Below, piece by piece: positions 1-11,051 of a stretch of 64,000 bases of DNA. The stretch is taken from contig CAMZMU010000116.1 of assembly GCA_947311845.1 (NCBI GenBank), positions 848,203-912,202 on the forward strand, in the 5' to 3' direction. The position numbers and the translations under genes were made by a program. How positions within the stretch are numbered: position 1 is the stretch's first letter; every line of letters begins with the position of its first letter. The notes under the pieces were generated by a model, which ran no database searches, was not told the origin of the DNA, and saw only the letters and a program-made list of their open reading frames with translations. Origin of the DNA: Poa pratensis. Taxonomy: Eukaryota; Streptophyta; Magnoliopsida; Poales; Poaceae.

Positions 1-630
1 ACAATAGCAATTCCGTCAAATATTTTGGGACGATGGCAGGTAGGTTTTACCTCTTTCTCTTTTTCTTCTTGCTAACAACAATAGGTTAGTCGTTCGTAGA
101 TCTTCCGGAAAAAATAATACCCATTCGAAAAAAGTTAAAATAATAAACACGCTTGCAGCTCTAGATTCTTTGTATTTTCGCCTGCACAAAAAACATAAAC
201 GGGCGGATCTGGGAGGTGAAAAATACACAGTTTCAAAAATTTAAAATTCCCCCGATTTGTCTTTTTTGTACAGCCGAAAATACAACGAATTTGGAGTTGA
301 AAATTTGCACGATTGTAGATCTCAACAATATCTATATCCAGGAATGTTTTCACAATTTTTGGAAACTTAGAAAAGTCGATTTCTAATCTAGAAAAAAATG
401 AGCTCCATGTAGCTCTGGTTCCAAAAATCCACACAAATAGAGAATAAAATGGAAGGAAAAAATTATGAGCGCACATTGCAACCTGAAATTATTATTTAAA
501 GTAATAAATGTTCTTAAAGCATTAATTTTATAATATTGCAAAATTCTTATCTAAATTTTAAAAAATATGATAGCAAGATATAACATCAATACATAGTCTA
601 GCCGCGCAAATGCGCGGGCCACCCCGCTAG
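1..630 (+). mobile_element. Helitron, 3' end (element truncated by window start)
   Basis: The segment ends with a classic Helitron 3' terminus: a perfect hairpin CCGCGCA-AA-TGCGCGG at 602-617, a 9-base spacer, then CTAG at 627-630 followed by T. This is the rolling-circle transposon signature (stem-loop, about 10 bases, CTRR, insertion before T). The 5' end (TC) lies outside the window. The interior is AT-rich and I see no convincing coding exon or Rep/helicase sequence, so this looks like a non-autonomous copy. The same terminal family appears in opposite orientation at 62262. Confidence 0.7.
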
Positions 631-1342
631 TTAGGTAGTATTTAGCAGGCTCGAACAGTAATTAAACCATGCGCATCAACGACAGAAAAAAATTGATTTT
701 CTTTTGCGCCGTGGATGCTTACCAGAATCATTCTTCAAATATCATGGCCCTCCTCTAAAGATACAGCAGATGGGAGTCCACGGGTGATCATAGCCGGCTC
801 TACGTGTTGTTGCTGCCATCTGGGGATTCAATCAGTCGCCGGCCGGCCGGGGAGAAGACGCCTACGTTGTGCTAGATCGAACGTGATGGGAAGAGTGGCG
901 GTAGGGTTTGGCGTGATGCGAGAGAGTTTCTTTGGCAGCGTGCGGAAAATTGTTTTTCCTAATCCAATCATGCAGGAGAGTTCGGCGTGCGCGCGTATGG
1001 GAAAAAGGCGAGGACGCCGCGAGACGTTGATCTAACGGCTATGGCTCAGCTGATGGTCAAATCCATAAAACGCAGATTGGCCACGGGCGCAGAGGAGAAT
1101 ATTGTCCTTGTGTGCGGACGGCAGTACCGCACAAATTAATCACGGGATAATATGCAGGAGACGCGATTCGAACTCATGTTCAGCAGGTCGTGTTGGAGGG
1201 TCACGCGTTAGCACGTCGGACAGACAACTTAAATCAGACGGCTTAAAAAAGATTACGTTTTAGATCGGAGGGACTAAAATTCTTAACCTCTAGGATTAAC
1301 GTGGTGCTTTCTACGGTGCCTCCAATTAGTAAATATAAGATA
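631..1342. other. Intergenic segment between two Helitron ends
   Basis: No supported gene. The GC-rich part (780-1040) is open in one frame on the plus strand but has no recognisable motif. Around 1170-1240 the minus strand has a weak tRNA-like pattern (AGTTCGAATCG resembles a pol III B box) without a convincing A box. Near 1258-1275 the text TTTAGATCGGAGGGAC resembles one terminus of a Stowaway-type MITE, but I could not find its partner. All of these are weak. Confidence 0.3.
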
Positions 1343-2096
1343 CTAGCAAAATGCCCGTGCGCTGTAACGGGCGACGAAATTTAATGATCAACGAAATGTT
1401 CCCGCACGTTGCTACAAGTTGATATTTAATTAATATAAAATTTTAAAGTTGGTTCTCGTAGTTGTTGCATGCCCAAAAATGATCCAAACTAACTGTATTG
1501 AACAATATTTTTACCACAAGAAATTTAGCGGGCTATAATTATGAGATTTTCATTTTCGATATTATGTGTAACTAAGATCCTCGCATATATGATGAACCTA
1601 TCATGAGAACCCTTATTGAAGCCACTCCCCATGTACATTGGAGTATTCAATTAAGACCTACAAACTGGTATAACTAAACATGTAAGTAATCATTTCCACG
1701 GTATCTGAGAAATAACCCCCATGACAAGCAAGTGACACGTTCTTAAGTCTCAACTCACATTTGCAATAATTTGCACAGATGAAACCCATGTTTCTTCCCT
1801 TAGTTCTGTAACCACGGCTACACTCATGTTGTTGGCCCTTCACCTTCATCCATATAACCATGTGGTGAAACAATCGACATCAGAAAAATTAATTTGTGTA
1901 TATTTGAAATTCAGAGTGTACCACCGGTTAGTAATCAACAAACTGGACAGCCAAACTAATAAACCATTACGGTTGACTGTAACAATACCATTATTTAGGC
2001 GAGGAATTTTTTAATGAGTGAGGGTACACAATAGTAGGCAAGGCTTGTTAAGAACCAACGGTAGTGGATCGGCACTACTACTAATACTAGATGACC
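1343..2096 (-). mobile_element. Helitron 3' terminal segment, minus strand
   Basis: Read on the minus strand, the left edge is a Helitron 3' end: a stem-loop of the form CCCGTTACAGCGCACGGG, then CATTTTG, then CTAG at 1343-1346 followed by T. The wording (TACTAGCAAAATGCCCGTGCG on plus) is a common grass Helitron terminus. The element extends rightward. Its 5' end was not located and another terminus interrupts it at 2097. No coding sequence is recognised in this part. Confidence 0.65.
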
Positions 2097-2379
2097 CGTT
2101 GCGCAACTGCCGGATGCAACTACTACATTGTTGCCAATAGGCTAATGAGCATAAACAGGATTCTACATCTATGCATTACAACCAAAGTCACCAAAGATGA
2201 AGCATGAATAGACAACTAATTCTCAAAGGAGATGTAGAAAGAACTGCACAAAAGACCAACACATTGAAAGACATTACCGGCTCCTCTTTCTTTTTATATT
2301 ACTTTAAGGAGGGATAAGAATAATAGTTAGAATTTGGATCAGATAATACACCTTTTATCTCTTGAGCTAAAGAGCACAC

Positions 2380-2583
2380 CATAAAGAGAATCATTATTGT
2401 CTGGCAAAATTACAATAAGAAGGTCAAGTTGCCTGCCCCGTGGTTTCAGAATGTTCATGGCACCTTGATAGCGTGCCCTGAGCAAACTTTCTACATGGGA
2501 AAATCTTATTGTACATTCATGTTTAACAGCGTGATGGACACAATAGAGGGATAGAGGCTCGATGAACGATGTAGATGACATAT
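2380..2583 (-). pseudogene. Captured Argonaute fragment (PAZ start and MID exon)
   Basis: On the minus strand an acceptor (TTGTAG) precedes a segment beginning DMSSTSFIEPL, which resembles the start of an Argonaute PAZ region (FIEPLPV in the family). A second acceptor (CATGTAG) precedes a 111-base exon, 2490-2380, encoding RARYQGAMNILKP and then LDLLIVILPDNN, the conserved MID-domain strand of plant AGO1-type proteins. A GT donor directly follows SLYG. Everything between PAZ and MID is missing and no PIWI exon follows before the Helitron end, so this is a shuffled, non-functional fragment. Family recognition is good; which AGO paralogue donated it is unknown. Confidence 0.75.
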
Positions 2584-5286
2584 CTACAAGAGAAAACGTC
2601 AAGCTGTTTCAAGATGCACGAGAGGAACAAAATCAATTTAATGACCTCTCTTCCTATCACGGGCATAAAAAAGGTCGATTGCTATTCCATGGAACTGGCA
2701 ATTAAACCACCACATTGTTCCTGTGTGTTTACTACATATATCAGAAGATTAGAAGCAATCATTACATATGTGACAATGCACACAGTCTGGCCTTGTTCCA
2801 CTTCAACATCCAAGTTCCAAACTGTACATTTGTGTGTCGTAGCTCTAAGAAGCATTTTGGAGCCATGATTCTAAGTAGCCAAAACTATTAACACAAGGCA
2901 TAAGAAGGCACACAATTGCATGGAAAATCAATACTTAATGACACTACTCAATACATGCATGGAAAGCCAAGTTTATCATATTTGTTTAGCACACAAGCTT
3001 TATTAAATAAGAGAATCTTACAAAGGAGAGGCAAAGAGAGCCTCCAAAATCAGCCGAAAAGGCTTCACACATTAGGCACTGCCCAGAATTCTGAAGGTTG
3101 CTCGCTACTCTATCATGATGATGCCCTCAAAAGTTGAGTCCTATGTTATTCTGAAAGACCTTATGGGCATTGAAGATCTAATTGCCCTTGTCACTGTCCG
3201 ATGTGTGCTATTTGGTTTCTGTATTTGCACGATTGTGTAGGAGCACGATTCTATCCTATATTATAGTTAGTGCTTAACGGAACCATTAGATTTCCTATAT
3301 TTGTTGGTAAGCATGTATGCAAGTGTCAAACAAAAAATCAACAAAGGAAAAAGAAAGTAAGAAATGACCATGGCAGCACACATTTATATAAGCATGGAAT
3401 CACACATATCTAGAGCTGATAGACCGGGCATATAAATGTAGAGAAAACTGACAGCAGAATCAAATCTACACTCTTAAAACACTTCTCAACAAGTACAGAG
3501 TAATCATTTTTTATAGATAATCTCATATAGCCAATAATTTAAATATTGGCTATGTAAATCCATAAATATAAGCTACCTAATTCCTATTATAGGGCCACAA
3601 ATAATAGCCACTCTGCCAAATGAAGGGAGTGGCGATAATATTTAAGCCTAACCTGCTTCCATTATGTGACCTGACTTAATGCCACATCAAAAACCTCCTT
3701 AAACACAGTGCCTAACTAAGAACGCAAGATCCTGGCACATTTTCCTGATTCTCATAAACAATACGACTAAACAGGAAACTGGCACACTACTGCAGCTGCT
3801 CTCATGTTCTCAGAGCACACAGGTTTGATGGCACAAAAACTCAATCATGAAACAAAAATTAAATTAGGGAGTAGGGAAGGAAGAAGAAAGATAGATCCAC
3901 AACAAAACTCAACTGTCAACGAATCTCAAGATCCATCGATGGTCGCTCAGCACCTGGGCGAGCGGCAGTCCCCTGGATGGCCAACATCGATATGCACATG
4001 AGCGAGAGAAGAGGAGTTGCTGATATGTGGAAGAAAATTACGGAGACTGCATCACACTAATATGCCGTCAGTTAGGGCTGCCAGGCTTAGGGAAGGTGCT
4101 ATTTTCCCGTTGCTGGTTCCAAAGGTCAACCTGCAGATCAAACACAATCATGTCAACAGGAAGATACTTATATGTATCCATTTGCAACTCATGATTATAT
4201 TTTAAAATGAACAATAAACATGCATATCAACAAGGTCAGTTAACTCTCAGTTCAAGTATATCTCTAGCTCGTGTAGACTATCCAAAAACAGGGCCAAATG
4301 TAAGAAGCGACAGTATGCACGATAAGTTAATCTAGGAAATAGATATACTGGATCGTCGTTCACCAGGAGAGCAACAGTTGAATCTAAATACAAGTTACTA
4401 CATCCGAAGGTATTCATCATATTCAGAAAGCTATACAGTATTCATCATTTGCAACTCATGATTGTATTTTAAAAATGACCAATAAACATGCATATCAACA
4501 AGGTCAGTTAACTCTCAATTTACGTATATCTCTAGCTCGTGTAGACTATCCAAAAACAGGGCCAAATGTAAGAAGCGACAGTATGCACGATAAGTTAATC
4601 TAGAAAATAGATAATAATACTGGATCGTCGTTCACTAGGAGAGCAACAATTGAATCTAAATACAAGTTACTGCATCCGAAGGTATTCATCATATTCAGAA
4701 AGCTATATATCCAGTTTAACAAACCTGCAATGCAAGGAGATCAAAGGTCGCAAAGCATCATTTTTATAGAGAGCCTTAATAAAGTGTCAGCTTATAGCTA
4801 AAAGCACATCTATAAAAATACCCTGCAATACAGAAAAATGGAGCTGCCATACTAATTGTTTTATGCAAAACCTTTGCCACACCAGCGGCTCAGGGAAACG
4901 ACGAATAAAATGCCCCTGGAAAGTACAATATGTACAACTAAACCAACAGTACAAAATTGTCCAACCTTAGACCCATCTTGATTCTGAATTTATCTTAATG
5001 TCTGAAATCTGTACTCAAATTGCACATAAATATCAATTTTCATAGTTTTGTTGCTAATTGCCACATCATTGTACTACAATTAAAGGTGATATTTTCTTAA
5101 TGCTTCAAGGCTAGTGACCTCTGTTCTTTCATGTGATTATCTGTGTTGCTCTCAATCTGACAGAATAAGAATTATTGAGGTCAGTTAGCTTATCAAACAT
5201 GAATATATATAGAACAAAACAAGCATAACTAATCTAACATGCTGGACTAAAAATAATGAACGGTCCACATCAAATGAATTACTTAC
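2584..5286. other. AT-rich Helitron interior, no gene seen
   Basis: Apart from the tandem duplication at 4181-4712, I see only intron-like AT-rich DNA here. Short open frames (for example 2575-2868 and 3804-4001 on plus) have no motifs or splice context that would support them. Confidence 0.4.
4181..4712. repeat. Direct tandem duplication, ~267-bp unit
   Basis: The block starting TTTGCAACTCATGATT at 4181 restarts at 4448 and both copies end near TTCAGAAAGCTATA. The copies differ by only a few substitutions and small indels (for example CAGTTCAAG versus CAATTTACG, and an added ATA at 4616). This points to a fairly recent duplication inside the captured or intronic DNA. Confidence 0.85.
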
Positions 5287-6744
5287 CTTAACAAAGAGAA
5301 TGACCCATCGCTGAAATCCTTCATTTCTGAAATATCACAAATATTAAAATGGTGAACAAAAGACAATATCTTGCACTTATCATGCCACGAAAACTTCAGT
5401 TGACTCCTGCAGCCATGCACACATAGCAATGATGTGAAAAATATGTCGAAAAGAGATTCATGTGCATTCAGTATAGTTCTTCGGTATGGACCACCTTACC
5501 TATCTTCCTCTTCTGGCTCTAATCCCATGCACTGAACACCGAAAGCTTTCTTTCCATCTGGACCTTTGTAACTATGATATGGCATATGCAGGTTTATCAT
5601 TTGCGTAACTATTTTTATCAGTCAAATAGAAATACCTGGAACGGACATTAAAGTAAAAATTGAAGAAAGCATGATACCTCTCCACCCGCTTAGATCCGGA
5701 GTACCAGTGAAGCAGCCCTTGTCTGGCTGCGCGCGACGAAGATGATGGGGTTCTTCATCATAGTCCCCTCCCACATACCTTGATTTTGGTTCTTCATGAC
5801 GGTTCACACTGGGAAAGTCTTACAGAAGTGTTTCTGCAATTGAAACCAACTCATCATGCTCAACTCTTGGTGCTACAACAACCATCCTAGGAGGAGTGTA
5901 ATTTTCGTACTTTAGCACAAGTAAAACTCAGCACTTGCTTATCATAATTTGCCAGCACAAAAGAACAAATTCCTGGCTGCTTTGTGACCCAAATAAAACT
6001 GTAACGATAAAGAAATATCCAGAGGACCTGGCGCTTGTGCAGATTCCCAGCCCTTTATGCCACGCGGCTCCACCTTGTCCTGACCGCTGCAACCGCCTGC
6101 ATCTGAAAATAAGGAGAGCATTGGCAGTCATTAACATCCATCGTAGTCCCATAAGCAAGGATAGCAATTCAAACCTAATACATAGCAGGTTAGGACGATT
6201 ATTCAATGAAAGCTTTCGAGAATCAATGTACACACCCTTAGATGTAAATACTATCTAAACTTAACTCCGCTTTTAGCTGAAATGTACAATTTAGATATAC
6301 CAGTATATATGTATAAGCCAAGCAAGCTGTCCACCAACCATGATGTCACCAGGTTCACCACCACCATGTCCTGCAGCCTCGGCGACGATGGTGCGGCCAC
6401 GACCTCGGTACCACTACTTTAACCCCGTACACCACGGCAGCCATGTTGTGAGCGCGCCATCAAGAGACTGCACCCTAGAAATCAATCCCGGTTCAAACCA
6501 AAGCACAAAGAATCTGCAAATAGTGGCATAGCGACAGATCAATACAGGAGAAAAATCCTAGATGGTGTGGGCACAACATAGGAGGAGCTCGCCAGAATTG
6601 TTTGGCAAGGATCTGAAAGAAAGTGGATCAAAGAGAGAGGAGAATGATAATCAGGCTCACCTAAGCCTCTCTCAATGTCACATTTATATCTCCCGTACCT
6701 CCATTGCTGCTCACCACTCTGCTCCAGCTCCAAATCTTCAATCC
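5287..6744 (-). pseudogene. Captured exons of unrecognised gene(s)
   Basis: Minus-strand open segments have good splice borders. 6744-6661 encodes a piece containing EDLELEQSGEQQWRYG and ends at a GTGAGC donor. A GC-rich piece near 6410-6340 contains RGRGRTIVAEAAGHGGG. 6112-6028 follows a TTTTCAG acceptor. 5571-5500 encodes KGPDGKKAFGVQCMGLEPE and ends at a GTAAGG donor. 5326-5287 encodes NEGFQRWVILFVK and ends at GTAAGT. Order and strand agree with one transcript read right to left, though pieces may come from more than one donor gene. I do not recognise the protein. These could be exons of a real host gene, but their position inside Helitron DNA favours capture. Confidence 0.5.
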
Positions 6745-7146
6745 CTGCAGCAAATCGCCATAAGCCCAAATGCATAACGGTGTAAACCAACAACTTTGCA
6801 GAATATAGGGCTCAAAAAATTAACTATGGCGCTGTGCTCCGAAGGAGGAGGCAGCAGTAATGCCCTAAGCTTCAGGAGCCTCCTCAGGGTCTAAAGGTTC
6901 ACCTCTTTAGATTACACATACTAATAATTGCTCATGTTTCTTACACAGTCAGGCACTCTAAGGCGCTCTAAGGCGTGTCCTCGAGACAATAAGCATCAGA
7001 TAGAAACAAACGTTTTCAAGAGTGCCCTGGAACACACAGAGGAAGAGATAATAAACAAATCAACCAAAGAATGTTCAAAACCAAGAAGAGAAGAAGCTAC
7101 AAAGCATCCACCTCTCATTAATCACAGTAATGATAATACAAATATC

Positions 7147-7340
7147 GTACTATATATAAAAGCGCAACATCTTCACGCCCTCTCCCGCTGTCCACGTCGC
7201 CCGCTTAACGCCGGCCGTCGGATCTTCGCAACGGACGACTGAGATGCGTCCACGTCGCCCCTTCCCACGGAAGAACTATTCGTGCGTGAATTTAGGCCAA
7301 TCACAGGCCGCCACGTCGCCCGTCGCCTCCCGGTCACCCG
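7147..7340 (+). mobile_element. Possible Helitron 5' end (cut by Gypsy-A)
   Basis: The text A|TCGTACTATATATAAAAGCG at 7146-7166 resembles grass Helitron 5' termini (TC start, TATATAAAAG). GC-rich promoter-like sequence follows and is interrupted at 7340 by Gypsy-A; it resumes at 61176. I found no matching plus-strand 3' end to the right, so the call is tentative. It could instead be the TATA region of a host promoter. Confidence 0.35.
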
Positions 7341-7930
7341 TGATGGGGGAATAATAACCCGGTAGGCCCATGAAGAGGGAAGCATGACCCGCCAGGCAGA
7401 AGGCCCGGCCAGGACAGCTAACCATCAGCATGGGACGGGTCACGTCGATGGGCCAGCATGCTTGTCGGTGACCCGGCTGGAAGAGGAAAGCTTCTGGAAT
7501 ACCCAAAGGCGGTGCCGGACTTGGAGGACACGAAGGCTAGAAGACCTAGAGTAGGACTCCGTGTCTGGGTACAACCCGAGCTTACCTTGTAAAGAACCAG
7601 GAGACCCGGCCATCTATATAAGCGGGCTCCTAGGTCATAGTTAGGGCTAAGCCTGTACGAGACAAGTTCGTGGAGAGAACCAGAGAGATCATCGCTATCA
7701 AGCGCCCCTTGTAACCTAGATCGAGATCCGGCTCTGTTGTCGTAGCCGGGTTATCGAGATCGAGATTAATAATAGCATAGCAAGAAGTAGTCTTTATCTC
7801 CAATGGAGAGGCCAAACCTGGGTAAATCCTTTGTCCTCGCAGAGCTAAACAAACTCCCAGACACTGGTTTCGCCTGGCCCAACAACTCAAGTTACCCCAT
7901 GGTAACATCTGCCGTGTTAACCCCACGACA
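7341..7930 (+). repeat. Gypsy-A 5' LTR
   Basis: 590 bp, TG...CA ends, almost identical to 60585-61175. It contains a TATA box and, near its 3' end, an AACCTGGGTAAA motif also found in the LTRs of Gypsy-B and the solo LTR at 12699. Confidence 0.95.
7614..7621 (+). promoter_or_regulatory. Gypsy-A LTR TATA box
   Basis: CTATATAA lies about 270 bp into the LTR, followed by GCGGGCTCC. It is the best candidate core promoter for the genomic transcript. The same box is present in the 3' LTR near 60860. Confidence 0.6.
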
Positions 7931-7931
7931 G

Positions 7932-7951
7932 TTGGCGCCCACCGTGGGGCC
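7932..7951 (+). other. Gypsy-A primer binding site
   Basis: TTGGCGCCCACCGTGGGGCC starts one base after the LTR. TGG complements a tRNA CCA end, as expected of a tRNA-primed PBS. The same kind of PBS (TGGCGCC...) occurs on the minus strand in Gypsy-B. I did not identify the tRNA. Confidence 0.8.
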
Positions 7952-7972
7952 TGCGTCAAAGGTGTCATCATC

Positions 7973-9913
7973 ATGGGAGAAGCTATGCAAGGAGTCAAGA
8001 ACTTCGTTTTCGGCGAGGTTACCATCAACTCGCACAGAGAACCCATCGTCGATGATTCTAGCTGGGGGCCGGAATCGGATCTGCTAGAATCAGGTGATAT
8101 TATTCCAATTGGCAAGATTAATGTTTTCGTTGGTATGGTACATGCAATTAGATCTGCTAGTGATGAGGATTGTGAATCTGTGTCAGGAGCCGCCACGCTC
8201 GTTCAATCTGGCGAGGAGGAATCAGTAGGCACGGCTGAGGCCGGGTCACCACTGGTCACACACGAGGAACGGTCGGGAAAGCCGGCATGGATCCCGGGTG
8301 ATGCAGAGGAACGTGAGGAGGATGCTGAGTCAATTTTGCCCTTGTTCGAGACCCGGTATGGTTATGAAGCTGAAGAGGAAGAGGAGGAGTCCTTCCCAAG
8401 CGCAATCAGGAGGGTGGCTGTTTACACAGCTCCCTCGATCAACGCAGGAGCGTCACCATCAATCGTTGTCCCGCCAATCCCAAACCCAGATCAACAGCAG
8501 CAACAGCAGCAGCAACAGTTACCACCGATCCAGGAGCAGGCAGATCAGAGGATGGATGGGGACCCGTCTTCGGTGACAAGTGAGAGCGTTGACACGGCTC
8601 GTTACAGAAATAGCTTTGGCTTCCTCAATAACCGGGCTCAGGTCGAAGAAAGAGATAACACGGCTAGTGCTCCCGCTTTGTTCAACAATGGTTTGATCCT
8701 GGACCCAACAGTGCTTACGAGATCGGTTACCCCGGAGAACGCAGCAGTGCGAGCTACGGAGTTAGACACAGCACGTCGGGCTTTGGAACAAATGCGTAGA
8801 GACACAATAGCAGAAAAGCAACATATAGCAGCCAAGCAGAAGCAAATTGAAGAGCAGGAGAATCGCCTCAATGAGATGACTCGGGTTCACAGGAGAAGGC
8901 ATGAGAGCCGGTTAGCGTCGGGAGAGAATACCATAAACCCGGCAGCATTATTTAGGACTCCAGTGGATCAAACCATTGGTGTAACTCAAGCAGCTCCAAT
9001 TATCAGAACTGGCGTAGAACCGAACAGAGGGACCGCAGGAGCCGGTGCAGCAGTGGTTGGGACACCGGGTCTGCTCGCCGGAGGAGCCGGGTCTGCCACC
9101 GCGAGCGCCGAGGTTCCACACGCCGGCGGGTCATTATTCCAATTCAGCGGATAACGTGTACGCCGCAACTTTAGCGCTCGACCGTATTCCCCTGGGAGAC
9201 TCGCCAGCAGAGATTGAAGCCCGGCGTTCCATAGATATGTTACGTACCGCTGTGGTTCAGCAAGTTCAGTACTCAAAGGACAAAAGTGCACTTCATTCAA
9301 CAACGTATCGTAGTAAGCGTACCAAGAGCCGCCACGGTGAAACCCCGCCGCAAGCCGGGTTAGCCGCGGTGCCGCAGCAGTAGAACCAGAACAACCAGCA
9401 ACCTCAGACCACCCCAGCAGTATCATTGGCCCAGCAAATAGTTAATGGATCGCGGGCAAGAAGAGCGGCCAGCGCGAACCCGACGGGACCTATCGCACCG
9501 GTACCGCAAGGAGGACCCAGCATCGCAGCAGCAGTATTTGTAGGATCACCAGGTAACAACAATTTTTTAGCAAGTTCTTCTAACCTAGCCGGGCCAAAGT
9601 GTCTTTCAGATGCCATTAGAGCGGAGCCTTTCCCGGAGAAGTTCAAGGAACCCAACAAGATATCCAATTACGAGCCTAGCATGGACCCGGCAGTTTGGTT
9701 GAGCAGTTATGAGATGGCTATGTGTATTCGCAATGCCATGGAGAACGTCTGTGCGAAGTACATGTACTTGATGATGAGCGATGGAGCAGCAAAGTTGTGG
9801 TTCAAGAACTTACCCGAAAAATCAATCAATTCCTGGGACGAGCTAAAAGCAATCTTCATCAAGCACTTTCAAGATACCTGCAAGCGTTTGTTTTCTATTG
9901 AAGACCTTGATCG
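7973..9913 (+). pseudogene. gag: Gypsy-A gag, N-terminal half
   Basis: The reading frame opens at 7973, 42 bases after the LTR. It holds an acidic region, a glutamine run (about 8493-8519) and a charged helical stretch (LDTARRALEQMRRD... near 8767-8870) that looks like a coiled coil. Near 9140 the frame shifts by one, and an in-frame TAG at 9381-9383 sits where CAG is expected. From 9426 the capsid-like gag domain is readable (PEKFKEPNKISNYEPSMDP, then WFKNLPEKSINSWDELKAIF), typical of plant retrotransposon Gag. CACTA-1 cuts the gene after SIEDLDR at 9913; it continues at 32641. Gag would form the cytoplasmic particle around the RNA. This copy is not functional. Confidence 0.8.
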
Positions 9914-9939
9914 CACTAGAGGGAAAAGCTTATAGGTGA

Positions 9940-10425
9940 GATGCTATCAGTGGCGCACCAGATCCCAGTGCGCCACTGATAGTCTCTCACCTGGGTTCCT
10001 GGATTTTGAAAAAAAATACCAGTGGCGCACAAGATTCCAGTGCGCCACTGGTAAATTTTTAGCAGTGGCGCACCGTAAACGTGGTGCGCCACAGGTAAGT
10101 TCCAGTAAAACTTGAAAAATTTCGAGGTGGAGGAGAGAGAGTACCAGTGGCACACCAGCCAGTAGTGCGCCACTGGTAAAAATTTACCTGTGGCGCACCA
10201 GGCAGTGGTGCGCCACAGGTAAATTTTTTACCAGTGGCACACTGGGCTGGTGCGCCACAGGTATTTGTCCACAGGTATTTTGAATCGTGGAGAGAGAATA
10301 CCTGTGGCGCACCAGACCCAGTGCGCCACTGGTAAAAAATTTACCTGTGGCGCACCAGCCCCAGTGCGCCACAGGTAATATTTTACCAGTGGCGCACGAG
10401 TAATTGGTGCGCCACTGGTAACCTG
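9940..10425. repeat. CACTA-1 left subterminal repeats
   Basis: About 18 copies of GTGGCGCAC or its complement GTGCGCCAC (two copies read GTGGCACAC), mostly arranged as facing pairs 15-25 bases apart, each able to form a hairpin. In En/Spm-type elements such subterminal motifs are the binding sites of the TNPA protein; that role is inferred here by analogy. Confidence 0.85.
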
Positions 10426-11051
10426 GGCAGACAACTTAAAGTCGCCCCACCTACCTCCACCTCCATTATTGCAACCTCACTTCCCCCTTGTTCTTAGCTC
10501 GAAATCTCTTCCTTCCTACCTCATTTCCTCCCCATTTTGGACCAAATTTGGTCAATCTAACCACTTTTAGTTGCTAAATCTCCCTCATACACATCTCCTA
10601 CATCCATGGCATAGATCTAGCTTCTAAAATCTCACCCACACCTATAGATCTACTTTTTCTCTCCCCTCTCCAACAAGCTCGAGCTCGTCGACGTGTCGTC
10701 TCGCGGTTATCTCTTCTCGTGTGTAAGGTGACGACTATATGGATTGGATGATGTAAATAAATAAAATTGTGAGATTTGTGCGAGAATGTGATTACTAAAT
10801 AAATGAAAATGTGAGATTTGGGTGGATGCGTTCTCTCCATCCGAAAATGATCGATGTGACATGAAAACGAGTTGCCAAATGTTGTCGAAACGTTGATTCG
10901 TTTCCGTTTCGGCAAAACTTTGGTAAACTCCTCGGTCCCATTTGTAGGGAGGTCATGCCGAAATTTTGCGTGACAACAACTAATGAGATGGTACTACTTA
11001 ATTATTTTGCTTATATGTGTACCGTCGGACGTGCAGGTGATAATGGTCATC
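10426..11051 (+). promoter_or_regulatory. 5' leader region of CACTA-1 transposase gene
   Basis: No coding sequence. The segment from the last subterminal motif to the transposase ATG contains pyrimidine-rich leader-like DNA (10450-10580) and an acceptor-like TGTGCAG at 11031-11037. It probably holds a leader exon and an intron. A similar arrangement precedes the second gene (28217-28714), with related wording around GTTGATTCG and CCGTTTCGGC in both. Confidence 0.4.

Larger units (their letters stand above)
2097..7146 (-). mobile_element. Second minus-strand Helitron with captured gene fragments
   Basis: A second 3' end lies at 2097-2100 (CTAG, minus strand), preceded on the minus strand by a GC-rich, partly palindromic GTTGCGCAAC block. 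To its right, several short minus-strand open segments are bounded by AG acceptors and GTAAG or GTGAG donors, which is how Helitrons that captured gene pieces look. The right (5') boundary is not identified; 7146 is only the last base before a plus-strand Helitron-like start. The element could be shorter or composite. Confidence 0.5.

Noticed and set aside
715..1035. 106-residue plus-strand frame
   Set aside because: No motif, no splice or promoter context, and situated between Helitron ends.
1170..1240. Minus-strand tRNA-like segment
   Set aside because: Only the B box is passable; no clear A box or cloverleaf.
9940..10430. Possible CRISPR-like array (short repeats with spacers)
   Set aside because: The repeats are inverted pairs of a 9-bp motif with irregular spacing next to a CACTA terminus in a plant genome; they are subterminal binding motifs.
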